A stretch of 43,817 bases of DNA from Candidatus Fermentithermobacillaceae bacterium. Its GTDB lineage: Bacteria; Bacillota; Sulfobacillia; Fermentithermobacillales; DUSS01. The position numbers and the translations under genes are program-made. Location: the NCBI GenBank assembly GCA_012842495.1, contig DUSS01000031.1, forward strand, positions 1 to 43,817, read 5' to 3'. The notes under the pieces were generated by a model that had not been told where the DNA came from, made no database searches, and saw only the letters and a list, made by a program, of their open reading frames with translations. Positions 25,670-35,020 of this stretch are shown here, one piece after another (the first letter of the stretch is position 1; every line of letters begins with the position of its first letter).

Positions 25670-27217
25670 TTAGTGCAGGAAATGTCTGGTTCCGGTGAAA
25701 ACGAGGCTCACACCGAGGCGGTTTGCGGCCTCTACCGATTCGGAATCTCTTATGGAACCTCCCGGCGCCGCTATGGCCGTCACACCAGCCCGGGCCGCTT
25801 CCTCGACGGAATCGGGGAACGGGAAAAACCCGTCCGAAGCCATACACGCGCCTCCAGCCCTTTCCCCTGCCCTGTTCACGGCGATTCTCACCGCGTCAAC
25901 CCGGTTAGGCTGCCCCCCTCCTATTCCGACGGTCATCATGCCCTTGGCCAGCACCACTGCATTGGACTTAACGTGTTTTGCCACGGTCATGGCGAAGGCC
26001 AAATCTTTGAGCTCTTCCGGTGTAGGCTTCTTTTCCGATACAACGTTCCAATCCTCGTCTTTGGGGAGACGCCTGTCCCTCTCCTGTACCAGTATTCCAC
26101 CGAGTACCTGTCTCACCGAGTAAGAAGGAAGCTTCCCTTCCTTGGGGTCCGGCATGAATGCGATCCTCAGATCTTTCTTTTTCTTCAAGACCTCCAGAGC
26201 CTGCTCAGTATAGCCGGGAGCCAGGACCATCTCGATGAAGCATTTCTTCATGCTTAAAGCGTCCTCTTCCTCGAGACGCCGGTTGAAGGCGACGATGCCG
26301 CCAAAAGCCGACACGGGGTCTCCCTCATAGGCCTTTTCAAAGGCCTGACCCGGAGTCTTTGCCACCGCCGCGCCGCACGGGGAAGCGTGTTTGATGATAC
26401 AAGCTGCCGGCTCGCTGAACTCCGTGACCAGGCCCCAAGCGGCATCGGCGTCAAGAAGGTTGTTAAAAGAAATCTCCTTTCCGTGGATAACGCGAAAACC
26501 CGCCAGGGTATCCGGTTCTGGTATGAGGCTCGCGTAGTAGGCACCCTTCTGGTGCGGATTTTCGCCGTATCGCAAAACCGCCGATCGCCTGTAGGAGAAA
26601 GTGAGCTCCGAAGGAAAGTCCAGGGGCCAGTTACCCCATTCCCTGCCGAGATAGGCGGAAATGGCTGCGTCATAAGCGGCGGTGTGATGAAACACCTCGG
26701 CAGCCAGGTTTTGCCTGGTAACGAGGTCGACGTTCCCTTGTTCCCTGAGCTTCTGTATGATCTCCCCGTACCGTGCGGGGTTGCACAACGGAATCACCCA
26801 TTGCCAGTTTTTGGCCGCCGCCCTCAATAGCGCCGGTCCTCCGATATCCACTTGCTCCATGACCTGCGTGACCGGGAGAACAGGCCTATTGGCGTGTTCC
26901 ACAAAGGGATAGAGGTTTACGCATACCATGTCCACCAGGGTTATTCCCAGCCGTTTTACGTCTTTCATATGGAAGTCGTTGTCTCTCCTGGCGAGGATCC
27001 CGGCGTGGATCAGGGGATGAAGGGTTTTCACCCGTCCCCTCAGCACCTCCGGAAACCCGGTCACGTCGGAGACTTCTTTTACCGCGACCCCGGCATCTCT
27101 CAAGAGGGAAGCGGTTCCGCCCGTAGATACGATCTCCCAGCCCATTTCCACAAGAGCTCTGGCGATCTCGAGCACGCCCGTCTTGTCGTAGACGCTTATT
27201 ATGGCCCGTCTTTTCAT
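25670..27217 (-). CDS. purH: Bifunctional PurH (AICAR formyltransferase / IMP cyclohydrolase)
   Basis: PurH does the last two steps of IMP synthesis. The N-terminal cyclohydrolase has SVYDKTG and EIVSTGGTASLL; the C-terminal formyltransferase has SFNNLLDADAAW, IKHASPCGAAV and the KSNAVVLAKGMMTVGIGGGQ motif. At 515 residues it is full length. Its ATG overlaps the purN stop (ATGA). Confidence 0.97.
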   Translation of the reverse strand: MKRRAIISVYDKTGVLEIARALVEMGWEIVSTGGTASLLRDAGVAVKEVSDVTGFPEVLRGRVKTLHPLIHAGILARRDNDFHMKDVKRLGITLVDMVCVNLYPFVEHANRPVLPVTQVMEQVDIGGPALLRAAAKNWQWVIPLCNPARYGEIIQKLREQGNVDLVTRQNLAAEVFHHTAAYDAAISAYLGREWGNWPLDFPSELTFSYRRSAVLRYGENPHQKGAYYASLIPEPDTLAGFRVIHGKEISFNNLLDADAAWGLVTEFSEPAACIIKHASPCGAAVAKTPGQAFEKAYEGDPVSAFGGIVAFNRRLEEEDALSMKKCFIEMVLAPGYTEQALEVLKKKKDLRIAFMPDPKEGKLPSYSVRQVLGGILVQERDRRLPKDEDWNVVSEKKPTPEELKDLAFAMTVAKHVKSNAVVLAKGMMTVGIGGGQPNRVDAVRIAVNRAGERAGGACMASDGFFPFPDSVEEAARAGVTAIAAPGGSIRDSESVEAANRLGVSLVFTGTRHFLH

Positions 27218-27855
27218 GGCAGTATCCTCACCCTTCTACCCTGGGTTTCAAGGCGACCTTCTGCGAAAAGTTTCACCGCTTCGCACAATATCCTGTGCTC
27301 TTCCCGAAGGATCCTCGCGGAAAGCGTTTCCTCGTCATCATCGTCCAGCACGGGAACGGCGGCCTGGAGGATAATCGGTCCCCCGTCGACCGACTCGTCC
27401 ACAAAAAAGACGCTGCAGCCGGCGATCTTCACGCCGTATTCCAGGGCCTGGCGCTGCGCGTGAAGACCAGGAAAGGCCGGGAGAAGCGATGGGTGAATGT
27501 TGATGATCTTCCGCGGAAAGGCGTTCAGCATTTCCTCGCCCACAAGCCTGTCGTAGCCGGCTAACACCACGAGCTCCACGCCGAACTTCCTGAGGATCCC
27601 CACGATCTTTTGCTCGTAGGGCCGGCGGCAACCCGGCCACTGTCCGAACTCCCTCGAAGTCACCACGAAGGACGGGACACCGGCTTCCTTAGCCCGCGTC
27701 AGGGCCATGGCCCCTTTGTGATTGGAGATGACCACGCGGACCTCGGCGGGGATGAGCCCGGCTTTCGAGCTATCGAGGATAGCCTGAAGGTTCGTCCCCC
27801 TTCCTGAAACGAGAACCCCGACGGGCAAGAGTCGCCTTTCATAATGGGGGATCAT
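27214..27855 (-). CDS. purN: Phosphoribosylglycinamide formyltransferase PurN
   Basis: The protein uses 10-formyl-THF to formylate GAR. It has VSGRGTNLQAIL, then HPSLLPAFPGLHA, and IAGCSVFFVDESVDGGPII, holding the catalytic Asn/His/Asp set. It is 213 residues long. The ATG at 27855 has GGGAGG 6 nt upstream and overlaps the purM 3' end by 17 nt. A formate-dependent PurT is not seen here. Confidence 0.97.
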   Translation of the reverse strand: MIPHYERRLLPVGVLVSGRGTNLQAILDSSKAGLIPAEVRVVISNHKGAMALTRAKEAGVPSFVVTSREFGQWPGCRRPYEQKIVGILRKFGVELVVLAGYDRLVGEEMLNAFPRKIINIHPSLLPAFPGLHAQRQALEYGVKIAGCSVFFVDESVDGGPIILQAAVPVLDDDDEETLSARILREEHRILCEAVKLFAEGRLETQGRRVRILP

Positions 27856-28903
27856 ATAAGACCTCCCTTCCGCCCGGTACGGTCGTGCCTATGACCTTCG
27901 CTCCGAAGCCCAGTGATTCGAGGATGTTAATAGCTTCCGCCGCATTTCTTTCGGACAGGATCAGGATCATACCGATACCCATGTTAAACACGGAAAACAT
28001 TTCCGCGTCTTCGATCTTCCCGATTCTCTTCACCAGCGTGAATACGGGGGGAACTTCCCAGCTCCTCCGGTCTATCCGCGCCCCCACCCCTTCGGGCAGG
28101 ATGCGGGGAAGGTTTCCCGTTATCCCGCCTCCCGTGATGTGTGCTATGCCCTTGATATCCAGGTGTTCCTTCAACCTGAGGACAGCCCGGCAATATATTC
28201 TCGTAGGCTCGAGAAGCTCTTCCCCGAGCGTCCTGCCGGTGTCGGCGAAAGGCGCTTCGAGTTTCATGCGTCCTTCGTCCAAAAGCACCCTTCTGACCAG
28301 GCTGAACCCGTTGGAGTGGAGACCCGACGAGAAAAGGCCCACCAGAACGTCCCCTGGAATTATTCTCCTCCCGTCGACTATATCCTTTCTGGATACGAGC
28401 CCCACGGCAAATCCCGCCAGATCGTATTCGCCGGGCGAATACAGCCCCGGCATTTGCGCGGTTTCGCCGCCCAAAAGAGCACACCCCGCCATCTCGCACC
28501 CCCTTACTATCCCGGACACTATGGACACGACCGTCTTCGGGGAGAGGAAACCGAGGGCTATGTAGTCAAGGAAGAAAAGGGGCCTGGCCCCGCAGCAGAC
28601 GACGTCATCCACGTTCATCGCGACCAGATCTACGCCTACCGTGTCGTGTTTGTCCAGAAGGCACGCTATCTTAACCTTCGTTCCAACGCCGTCGGCCCCG
28701 GCAGCCAGGACAAGCTCTCCTCCACCGAAGTGGGAAAGGTCGAACAGCCCCGAAAAGCCCCCTACTCCGGCCAGGACCTCCGGTCCCGAAACCCTGCGGG
28801 TCATCTCCCTGATCGCTTCTATCAACCGGTCGTGCCCTTGAATATCCACACCGGCTTGGAAGTATCGGGAAGACAGGGAAGGCGTTCTCTCATCGTCGGG
28901 CAC
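27839..28903 (-). CDS. purM: Phosphoribosylformylglycinamidine cyclo-ligase PurM
   Basis: The 354-residue protein makes AIR. It carries VGTKVKIA, GVDLVAMNVDDVVCCGARPLFF, GGETAQMPG and HITGGGITGNLPR, the PurM/SelD-superfamily ATP-binding motifs. The GTG at 28903 has GGAGGTGA 6 nt upstream. purM follows purF by 66 nt. Confidence 0.97.
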   Translation of the reverse strand: MPDDERTPSLSSRYFQAGVDIQGHDRLIEAIREMTRRVSGPEVLAGVGGFSGLFDLSHFGGGELVLAAGADGVGTKVKIACLLDKHDTVGVDLVAMNVDDVVCCGARPLFFLDYIALGFLSPKTVVSIVSGIVRGCEMAGCALLGGETAQMPGLYSPGEYDLAGFAVGLVSRKDIVDGRRIIPGDVLVGLFSSGLHSNGFSLVRRVLLDEGRMKLEAPFADTGRTLGEELLEPTRIYCRAVLRLKEHLDIKGIAHITGGGITGNLPRILPEGVGARIDRRSWEVPPVFTLVKRIGKIEDAEMFSVFNMGIGMILILSERNAAEAINILESLGFGAKVIGTTVPGGREVLYDPPL

Positions 28904-28969
28904 CTGAACTCACCTCCGAGCTGGGCTTTCAAACTCGAAACTTTCTTGGAGGAACTCTTCCAGACTTGC

Positions 28970-30364
28970 TCACGAGATAGGTTCTACTGGACCCGTTGCG
29001 GGGGTGCCCGCGGGGTAGTCGCCGGTGAAGCAGGACAGGCACAACCCACCCGCGCTCGAAAGCACTTCTTCCAGGTCTTCTATCCCGAGGTAGGCGAGAG
29101 TAGTTGCCCCTATCTCCTTCCGTATCTCCTCCACCGGCATGCGAGCTGCAGCTAGCTGACCTGTGGAAGACGTGTCTATCCCGTAATAGCAAGGAAATCT
29201 ATAGGGAGGAGAGCTGATCCTCACGTGGACTTCCCTGGCTCCGGCTGATTTCAAGAGTCCCACGATATGCCTGGAAGTGGTCCCTCTCACGATAGAGTCG
29301 TCGACGAGGACGACCCGTTTACCTTTGAGTATGCTTTTTAATGGATTCAGTTTGAGTTTCACCGCAAGTTCCCGCAAGGACTGTTCCGGAGCGATGAAAG
29401 TTCTTCCCACGTATCTGTTCTTGACCAACCCCATTTCATAAGGGATACCGAGCTCTTCCGCGTAGCCGCTGGCCGCCGAAAGCGACGAGTCGGGCACGCC
29501 GGTGACCAGGTCGGCATCGGCAGGATGGGATCGAGCAAGCTTTCTCCCCAGGAGTTTTCTTGCCCTGTGTACGTTCAGGCCAGCGATGTCCGAGTCTGGA
29601 CGGGCGAAATAGATAAACTCGAAGGCGCAAAGACGCTGCGGCTTCTTCTCGGAAAACCTGGACTTCGAAAAGCTCGTCCCTTCCGATATCAGGATCTCAC
29701 CGGGCTCTATCTCTCCAACGATGCTGGCACCGACGGAATCGAGAGCGCAGGTTTCCGAAGCTACGACTATGGCTCCATCGAGTTTTCCAAAGCAAAGGGG
29801 ACGGATCCCCATGGGGTCCCTCGCTGCCAGGAGCATCCGCGGGTGGAGCGCGACCAGCGCAAAAGCTCCCCGCAATTTGGAGAGCACTTCGGCGAAGGCT
29901 TTGTCCGGCTCGGGTTCCTTTGACCTGGCCATAAGGTGAGGAATGACCTCGGTATCCAGGGTCGTCTGGAAAATGGAGCCTTGACTTTCCAGAAGGGTCC
30001 GCTGCTCAGTGGCGTTCACAAGGTTTCCGTTATGTGCGACGGCAAACTCCCCGCGCCATAGTTTGACGGCGAGGGGTTGCGCGTTTTGTGGCACGCTTTC
30101 TCCCGTAGTGGAATAGCGGACATGTCCGATGGCCAGCGGTCCCGTCATATCTTCCAGATCTTTCAAAGAAAACACCTCGGAAACCAATCCCATCCCCTTT
30201 TTCGTGACAAGACGGTGACCGTCGCTCACAGAAATACCTGCTGACTCCTGGCCGCGGTGCTGCAACGCAAAAAGTCCGTAATAACACAGGGAAGCCGCCT
30301 TAGGGTGTCCGGCGACTCCGAAAATTCCGCATTTTTCTCCGAGTTCCAGGGTCAGAGAGCTCAC
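28970..30364 (-). CDS. purF: Amidophosphoribosyltransferase PurF
   Basis: PurF makes phosphoribosylamine, the first committed purine step. From the GTG at 30364 (overlapping the purE stop as GTGA) it has 464 residues. An 11-residue propeptide precedes Cys12 in EKCGIFGVAGHP, the glutaminase nucleophile; VVLVDDSIVRGTT is the PRPP loop. CAFEFIYFARPDS, FPCYYGID and LCLSCF place the cysteines of the 4Fe-4S cluster as in Bacillus PurF. The frame is open to 30514, but those residues lie inside purE. Confidence 0.97.
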   Translation of the reverse strand: MSSLTLELGEKCGIFGVAGHPKAASLCYYGLFALQHRGQESAGISVSDGHRLVTKKGMGLVSEVFSLKDLEDMTGPLAIGHVRYSTTGESVPQNAQPLAVKLWRGEFAVAHNGNLVNATEQRTLLESQGSIFQTTLDTEVIPHLMARSKEPEPDKAFAEVLSKLRGAFALVALHPRMLLAARDPMGIRPLCFGKLDGAIVVASETCALDSVGASIVGEIEPGEILISEGTSFSKSRFSEKKPQRLCAFEFIYFARPDSDIAGLNVHRARKLLGRKLARSHPADADLVTGVPDSSLSAASGYAEELGIPYEMGLVKNRYVGRTFIAPEQSLRELAVKLKLNPLKSILKGKRVVLVDDSIVRGTTSRHIVGLLKSAGAREVHVRISSPPYRFPCYYGIDTSSTGQLAAARMPVEEIRKEIGATTLAYLGIEDLEEVLSSAGGLCLSCFTGDYPAGTPATGPVEPIS

Positions 30365-30906
30365 CTGCTTTCGTTCGAAGGTTTCCAGCCAGGTAAACCC
30401 AGGGATTCGGGGAAGGAGAGACGTTCCTCTCCTTCCCTCGTCATCTTCTCCCTGTACTCTTCGAGCTTCTTCCGGAGAAGCGGTTCGACCAGAGCGACCA
30501 CCCGCAAGCAGCACAGAGCAGCATTCTTCGCAGACCCGATGCCGGTGGTGGCCACCGGGACCCCCGGGGGCATTTGGGCCATGGAAAGGAGGGCGTCCAC
30601 CCCGCCGAGGGGCCCGGTCTTCACCGGAAGCCCTATCACGGGAAGAGAAGTGTAGGCGCTCAGCATACCGGGGAGGGCTGCGGAGAGTCCGGCGACGGCC
30701 AAAATCACCGCTACTCCTCGCTCCGGAGCTTCCAGCGCATATCGCCGGAGAAGGTCGGGAGTCCTGTGAGCGGAGATCACGGCCACATCGTAGTTCACGC
30801 CGAATTCGTCGAATATAGCTACAACGTCCCGAACGGCCTCGAAGTCACTGGTGCTTCCCAGAACCACTCCGATTCGGGGAAAACCCGCTGCCTCTTTTGG
30901 TTCCAT
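30361..30906 (-). CDS. purE: N5-carboxyaminoimidazole ribonucleotide mutase PurE
   Basis: The protein (181 residues) has VVLGSTSDFE, VISAHRTPDLL and IGLPVKTGPLGGVDALLS, the class I PurE signatures. A C-terminal tail of about 20 charged residues extends beyond the usual length. GGGAGGG precedes the ATG. purK, its usual ATP-dependent partner, is not in the window, so it is either elsewhere or absent. Confidence 0.96.
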   Translation of the reverse strand: MEPKEAAGFPRIGVVLGSTSDFEAVRDVVAIFDEFGVNYDVAVISAHRTPDLLRRYALEAPERGVAVILAVAGLSAALPGMLSAYTSLPVIGLPVKTGPLGGVDALLSMAQMPPGVPVATTGIGSAKNAALCCLRVVALVEPLLRKKLEEYREKMTREGEERLSFPESLGLPGWKPSNESR

Positions 30907-30960
30907 CCGCCGTCCCTCCCTGCCCGGGAATCCCGGGAAATTCCGACAACCACCCGTTCG

Positions 30961-32265
30961 CTACAATCCCAGGGCCGCGAAAAGGCCGGGAGCCAAGTGA
31001 ATCAAGGACAGGACGCCGAGGACGTACACGAGCCAATGGACTTCCCTACCCTTTCCCGCGACGGCTTTTACTATCGGGTAAGCTACGAATCCAGCTGCGA
31101 TCCCGTCCGAGATTGAAAAGGCGAAGGGCATCATGGCGATGGTGATGAACGCCGGGAAAGCTTCGGTGAAGTCGGACCAGTCTATGTCCTTTACGGGCAA
31201 CATCATCAACACGCCTACGATGATGAGGGCCGGCGCCGTGGCGTATGCGGGAACCATTCCGGCTAGCGGAGCAAAGACGAGCGAGAGCAGGAACAGCACC
31301 CCTACGACTACAGCTGTGAGTCCGGTGCGGCCGCCTTCAGCTATGCCCGCGGAGGATTCCACGTAAGTGGTGACCGTGCTGGTACCGAGGACCGCCCCCA
31401 AACAGGTTCCGATGGCGTCGACGGTCATGGCCTGCCGTATCCTCGGAAGCTGTCCCTTTTCATCCAGCATGTTGGCCCGGGACGCGGTTCCCATGAGCGT
31501 TCCCACGGTATCGAACACGTCCACGAACCAGAAGGCAAAAATCGTCATAAAGCCGAGGCTCAAGGCGCCTTTGAAGTCCATTTTAAAGAAGATCGGCGAA
31601 AGAGACGCGGGCATCCCCACAATGCTTCCGGTTATCTTCGTGACCCCCATCGGGATCCCGATGATCGTGGTGATGATGATCCCGAGCAGGATCGCTCCTC
31701 GGACCTTCAAAGCCATGAGGACCGCTGTGATGAGTAGACCGACGATCGCGAGGAGCGGGCCCGGCTGCGTGAGATCTCCCCTGGTTACGAGAGTAGCGGG
31801 ACTCGCTTGAATGAGACCGGCATTGTGAGCTCCGATGAAAGCTATGAAGAGACCGATGCCGACGCCCACCGCCCTCTTTATAGTTTGAGGAATAGCTGCG
31901 TCGATTTTATTGATAGCGCCCGTTACGGCCAGCACGAGAAAGATTATGCCTTCCAGGAACACCACCGCCAGCGCCGCCTGCCATCCTGCTTTTTGGGCGA
32001 CCGTGAAGGCGAAAAACGCGTTGAGTCCCATCCCACTGGCCAGCGCGTAGGGGTAGTTCGCCATAAATCCGCCGAGAAGCGTCGTCAACCCCGCGGCGAG
32101 AACCGTAGCTGTCATAACGGGTCCGAAGGGCATGCCGGCATTGCTCAAAATGCTCGGGTTGACGAATATAATGTAGGCCATGGTCATGAAGGTGGTAATT
32201 CCCGCAATGACCTCAGTTCTAACATCGGTGCGGTTTTCCTTCAGCTTGAACAACCTCTCTAACAC
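30961..32265 (-). CDS. NCS2-family purine permease (guanine/hypoxanthine-adenine type)
   Basis: The 434-residue protein has the AzgA/PbuG signature ITTFMTMAYIIFVNPSIL at its N-terminus, about twelve to fourteen helices, ASGMGLNAFFAF and VDVFDTVGTLMG. It is a proton-linked importer of hypoxanthine, guanine or adenine. The GTG at 32265 has GAGGAGG 8 nt upstream; the frame to 32310 is open but lacks a ribosome binding site. It sits between hpt and purE, in a salvage-plus-synthesis run. Confidence 0.93.
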   Translation of the reverse strand: MLERLFKLKENRTDVRTEVIAGITTFMTMAYIIFVNPSILSNAGMPFGPVMTATVLAAGLTTLLGGFMANYPYALASGMGLNAFFAFTVAQKAGWQAALAVVFLEGIIFLVLAVTGAINKIDAAIPQTIKRAVGVGIGLFIAFIGAHNAGLIQASPATLVTRGDLTQPGPLLAIVGLLITAVLMALKVRGAILLGIIITTIIGIPMGVTKITGSIVGMPASLSPIFFKMDFKGALSLGFMTIFAFWFVDVFDTVGTLMGTASRANMLDEKGQLPRIRQAMTVDAIGTCLGAVLGTSTVTTYVESSAGIAEGGRTGLTAVVVGVLFLLSLVFAPLAGMVPAYATAPALIIVGVLMMLPVKDIDWSDFTEAFPAFITIAMMPFAFSISDGIAAGFVAYPIVKAVAGKGREVHWLVYVLGVLSLIHLAPGLFAALGL

Positions 32266-32354
32266 GGGTGCTTCCTCCTCACTCTCGTTGACATGTCGTA
32301 ATCCCGTCAAGGCATCCAGTTTTCTTCGATCTCCCGTCGCTTTAACCCGTCAGG

Positions 32355-32909
32355 TCACCTCCTCTGCTTGAGGACCCCTACGTAGGGAAGACCCCTGTAA
32401 CGTTCGTCGAGGTCCAATCCATAACCGACGACGAACTCGTTGGGAATGATGAAACCGTAGTAGTCAAGGGGAACCCTTACCAGCCGGCGGGCGGGCTTGT
32501 CCAACAAGGCGCAGACCTTTAAGCTTGCCGGTTGCCGCGCCTTCAGCGTATCCAGCAGGTAGCGGAGAGTAAGCCCGGTATCCACGATGTCTTCGATGAG
32601 GAGCACATCGCGCCCGGCTACGCTGTCCTCGAGATCCTTCGTGATGCGCACCTCCCCCGAAGACTGCGTGGAAGCGCCATAACTCGATGTGCCCATGAAG
32701 TCGACGGTGAATTCGATGGTGAGGCGTCTTATCAAATCAGACATGAAGACAAAACTACCCTTAAGTATGCCGATTAGAAGGGGATTCTTGCCCTGATAAT
32801 CCCGGGAGATTTGTTGCGCCAACTCAGCGACGCGCTTATCCAGCTCTTCCTTTCCTATGAGGACTTCCACTTCTTCCGCGTTGTCCATTCGCCACCCACC
32901 TTTTTTCAT
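32355..32909 (-). CDS. hpt: Hypoxanthine phosphoribosyltransferase
   Basis: The enzyme converts hypoxanthine and guanine with PRPP to IMP and GMP. The PRPP loop VLLIEDIVDTGLTL, the N-terminal LIGILKGSFVFMSDLIRR and the C-terminal EFVVGYGLDLDERYRGLPYVG mark it. The ATG at 32909 has GGAGG at 6-8 nt; a GTG at 32918 lies inside the ribosome binding site. It is the first gene of the purine run. Confidence 0.96.
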   Translation of the reverse strand: MKKGGWRMDNAEEVEVLIGKEELDKRVAELAQQISRDYQGKNPLLIGILKGSFVFMSDLIRRLTIEFTVDFMGTSSYGASTQSSGEVRITKDLEDSVAGRDVLLIEDIVDTGLTLRYLLDTLKARQPASLKVCALLDKPARRLVRVPLDYYGFIIPNEFVVGYGLDLDERYRGLPYVGVLKQRR

Positions 32910-32956
32910 CGAGCTCACCTCCTATTTATCACAACACTGAGTTATTGGCAACAATA

Positions 32957-32985
32957 ATTAAAACACCTTTCGAAGTGCCAAACAA
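32957..32985 (-). promoter_or_regulatory. Candidate promoter of the hpt-pur run
   Basis: Minus strand -35 TTGTTT (32980-32985) and -10 TTTAAT (32957-32962) are 17 nt apart, about 50 nt before the hpt start. The spacer contains an imperfect palindrome (CACTTCGAAAGGTG). This AT-rich, 180-nt region is shared with the divergent PspC gene. No purine riboswitch or PurR box pair was recognised. Confidence 0.55.
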
Positions 32986-33092
32986 TTTTTGTATCATATC
33001 ACACCCATTGCTGTTACGTATTTTAACCAGGAGAACCCGGGCGCCTTAGGCGCTGACGGGAGACTGTTTGAACGGCGAAAGGAGAATGAGGC

Positions 33093-33299
33093 ATGAAAAG
33101 ACTTTACCGCTCGACCAAGGACAGGCGAATTCTGGGCGTATGCGGAGGATTAGCAGAATACTTCGAGGTGGACCCAACTTTGGTACGTTTAGGAGTTGCC
33201 GTCATCACCGTGTTCACCGGTTTCGTCCCGGGTATCGTTCTCTACATTCTGGCCGCTGTCCTGATGCCTGAAGAAAGCGAGACCCGGTCTGAAAGCTAG
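33093..33299 (+). CDS. PspC-domain small membrane protein
   Basis: The 68-residue protein begins KRLYRSTKDRRILGVCGGLA and continues into one hydrophobic helix, the PspC domain. The family takes part in envelope-stress control. GAAAGGAG precedes the ATG at 33093. A GC-rich inverted repeat (GCGCC-TTA-GGCGC) lies about 45 nt upstream and could be a regulatory hairpin. It is a single-gene unit. Confidence 0.93.
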   Translation: MKRLYRSTKDRRILGVCGGLAEYFEVDPTLVRLGVAVITVFTGFVPGIVLYILAAVLMPEESETRSES

Positions 33300-33303
33300 A
33301 CGT

Positions 33304-33573
33304 TCATTCCATCAGGCGACCAGCCAGAGACAGTATGATTCCCATCACGGCGGCGCAGGCCAGAACGATACATAGTTCTCTCAGGCCTGCCCCGCCCGCG
33401 GCGTATTTGGAAAACCACCATGTCGCACTGCCCAGGAAAGTACAGAGCCATAGAAACCCCAAAATCATACTGTACCGCCTATGCCGGCGCCAAATGGACA
33501 TCTTTTCTTCCCAGGAAAGGTTATCCCACTCCTCCGTCTCCCAGATGGGCGGTTTTCTCCTTAGGAGGCGCAT
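33304..33573 (-). CDS. Small two-helix membrane protein, unknown
   Basis: The 89-residue protein has a charged, Trp-rich N-terminus (WETEEWDNLSWEEK) and two membrane helices (about 36-55 and 64-86). No family was recognised. It follows the 459-residue protein gene by 25 nt on the same strand and ends 4 nt from the convergent PspC gene, so it is probably the last gene of that unit. Confidence 0.65.
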   Translation of the reverse strand: MRLLRRKPPIWETEEWDNLSWEEKMSIWRRHRRYSMILGFLWLCTFLGSATWWFSKYAAGGAGLRELCIVLACAAVMGIILSLAGRLME

Positions 33574-33598
33574 GCCGATCCCTCCAGGAACGCCGTCT

Positions 33599-34978
33599 CT
33601 AGCTCCAAACCTCGAGATTCGCTTCGGCCACCGTCACGAGCTTTCCGTCGTCCAGTCTTACCCTGGCCACTTGCAACACCGCTCCCGACTCAACTCGTTC
33701 CGGCTCAGCGGGGACTTCTTCCACTGTTCCCCATAACCCAAAATACGGTGCCATCACACACCGCACCCTATCACCAGGAGCGATTTCCCTGGTTTCGACC
33801 ATCGCCCCTTCCCTGGTCGTTTCCACCAGGGGAAGCGCCTCCTCCCCGCCGGACTCGTCGGAACAGACGATGATCTCGGGCCTTATGACACCTGCTCTAA
33901 GCTGAGTTGAACCGTCCACGAAGGTGGGGGCTCCTTCTCGCTCTCTCAGGATTTCCCACGTAGAGGCAGAAATCGGCATAACACCGAAGCCTTCCAGGAG
34001 AATCAAGGTGAAGTCCACATCCTCCACTCCGGTGACCCCGGCAGAAATCTCCGTTCCCAGAAACTGGACAATATCGAGATTGGAAGCGCCTCCAGTGATG
34101 AATCCACGGGCACCGGAGCTTTTTGCCTTTTCGAGGGCATCGGCCGTTACAAAAGCTCCTCCCACGAGTATCTGTCCAGCAACGTCGTCGGGGATGTCCT
34201 CGCGTCCCACGATAGAAGCGGGCCCGTCCGCTATAATCCGCAGTACGCCGTTGTGTTCCCCACCTATGCCAAACACCCCTTGCACGAAGGTTCCGACGCC
34301 TTCCACTATGGCCCCTTCGTCCGGAATAACCGAGATTACCTTCCCGGTAATACCCGCTACGACCGTTGTAGCCTTAATCGGGCGCACTATGGTCACCGTA
34401 CCGGTACGGGGGCATATTTTCTCGACCACACCGCTGGTGGGCGCGTAGACGTACTCGAGGCCGCCCAGGGACGGCGCTGCCGCGATGATCTTCCCTTCGA
34501 ACACCTGGTCCCCTTCCTTGACCGTGGTGTATGCCCGGATGAGACGGGGGAATATCCTCAAACGCGATGCCACCGCCACTATGCTCAAGGGTTTTGCGGA
34601 TCTGGGGTCTTCTCGGATGATAATGCTCGCCCGGATTTTCGACACGAACTCGATTCTTCCGTCCACTGGCGAGGTTATCTCCTTTAGCGGCTCCCAGAAG
34701 CTTTTCTGATACCTGCCTATGACTTCGCCGGCCTTTACTGCGTCTCCGGCCTTTTTCAGTACTATCCTTTCAACCTGGGACGGATCGGGCTTAAACCCCA
34801 GCTCGCTTCCCAGGTCCACTATATACGGGTTGCCTTTTACGTAGTCGGCCCGGGCGATCACGGTTTCCGGTCGTACGCTGTCTCCTTCGTTCACGAGAAC
34901 CGTTCCGGGCGTGGGCAACCTCCGCTCTTTCCTCACCCGCGCCCTTTTTAACATCTTCAGCTGGGAACTCACGGCCAT
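33599..34978 (-). CDS. Large beta-rich unknown protein next to GlmL
   Basis: The 459-residue protein has no recognised function. Its first half shows repeated lipoyl/barrel-sandwich-like patterns (VNEGDSVRPETVIARA, VKAGEVIGRYQK, SPVDGRIEFV, VKEGDQVFEGKIIAA, YAPTSGVVEKI). The middle contains ARGFITGGASNLDIVQFLG, and the C-terminus is KOW-like (IAPGDRVRCVMAPYFGLWGTVEEV). No membrane helices or lipoyl-lysine motif are obvious. The ATG has GGAGGG 7 nt upstream. It follows the GlmL gene by about 40 nt, suggesting a joint job. Confidence 0.75.
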   Translation of the reverse strand: MAVSSQLKMLKRARVRKERRLPTPGTVLVNEGDSVRPETVIARADYVKGNPYIVDLGSELGFKPDPSQVERIVLKKAGDAVKAGEVIGRYQKSFWEPLKEITSPVDGRIEFVSKIRASIIIREDPRSAKPLSIVAVASRLRIFPRLIRAYTTVKEGDQVFEGKIIAAAPSLGGLEYVYAPTSGVVEKICPRTGTVTIVRPIKATTVVAGITGKVISVIPDEGAIVEGVGTFVQGVFGIGGEHNGVLRIIADGPASIVGREDIPDDVAGQILVGGAFVTADALEKAKSSGARGFITGGASNLDIVQFLGTEISAGVTGVEDVDFTLILLEGFGVMPISASTWEILREREGAPTFVDGSTQLRAGVIRPEIIVCSDESGGEEALPLVETTREGAMVETREIAPGDRVRCVMAPYFGLWGTVEEVPAEPERVESGAVLQVARVRLDDGKLVTVAEANLEVWS

Positions 34979-35020
34979 GACTGCTCCCTCCTTCCAACCT
35001 GTGATTTCGGGCCGCCAATT

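Noticed and set aside
32919-33092. Purine riboswitch upstream of hpt
   Set aside because: The conserved loop sequences of the purine aptamer were not found in either orientation; only a promoter-like pair is visible.
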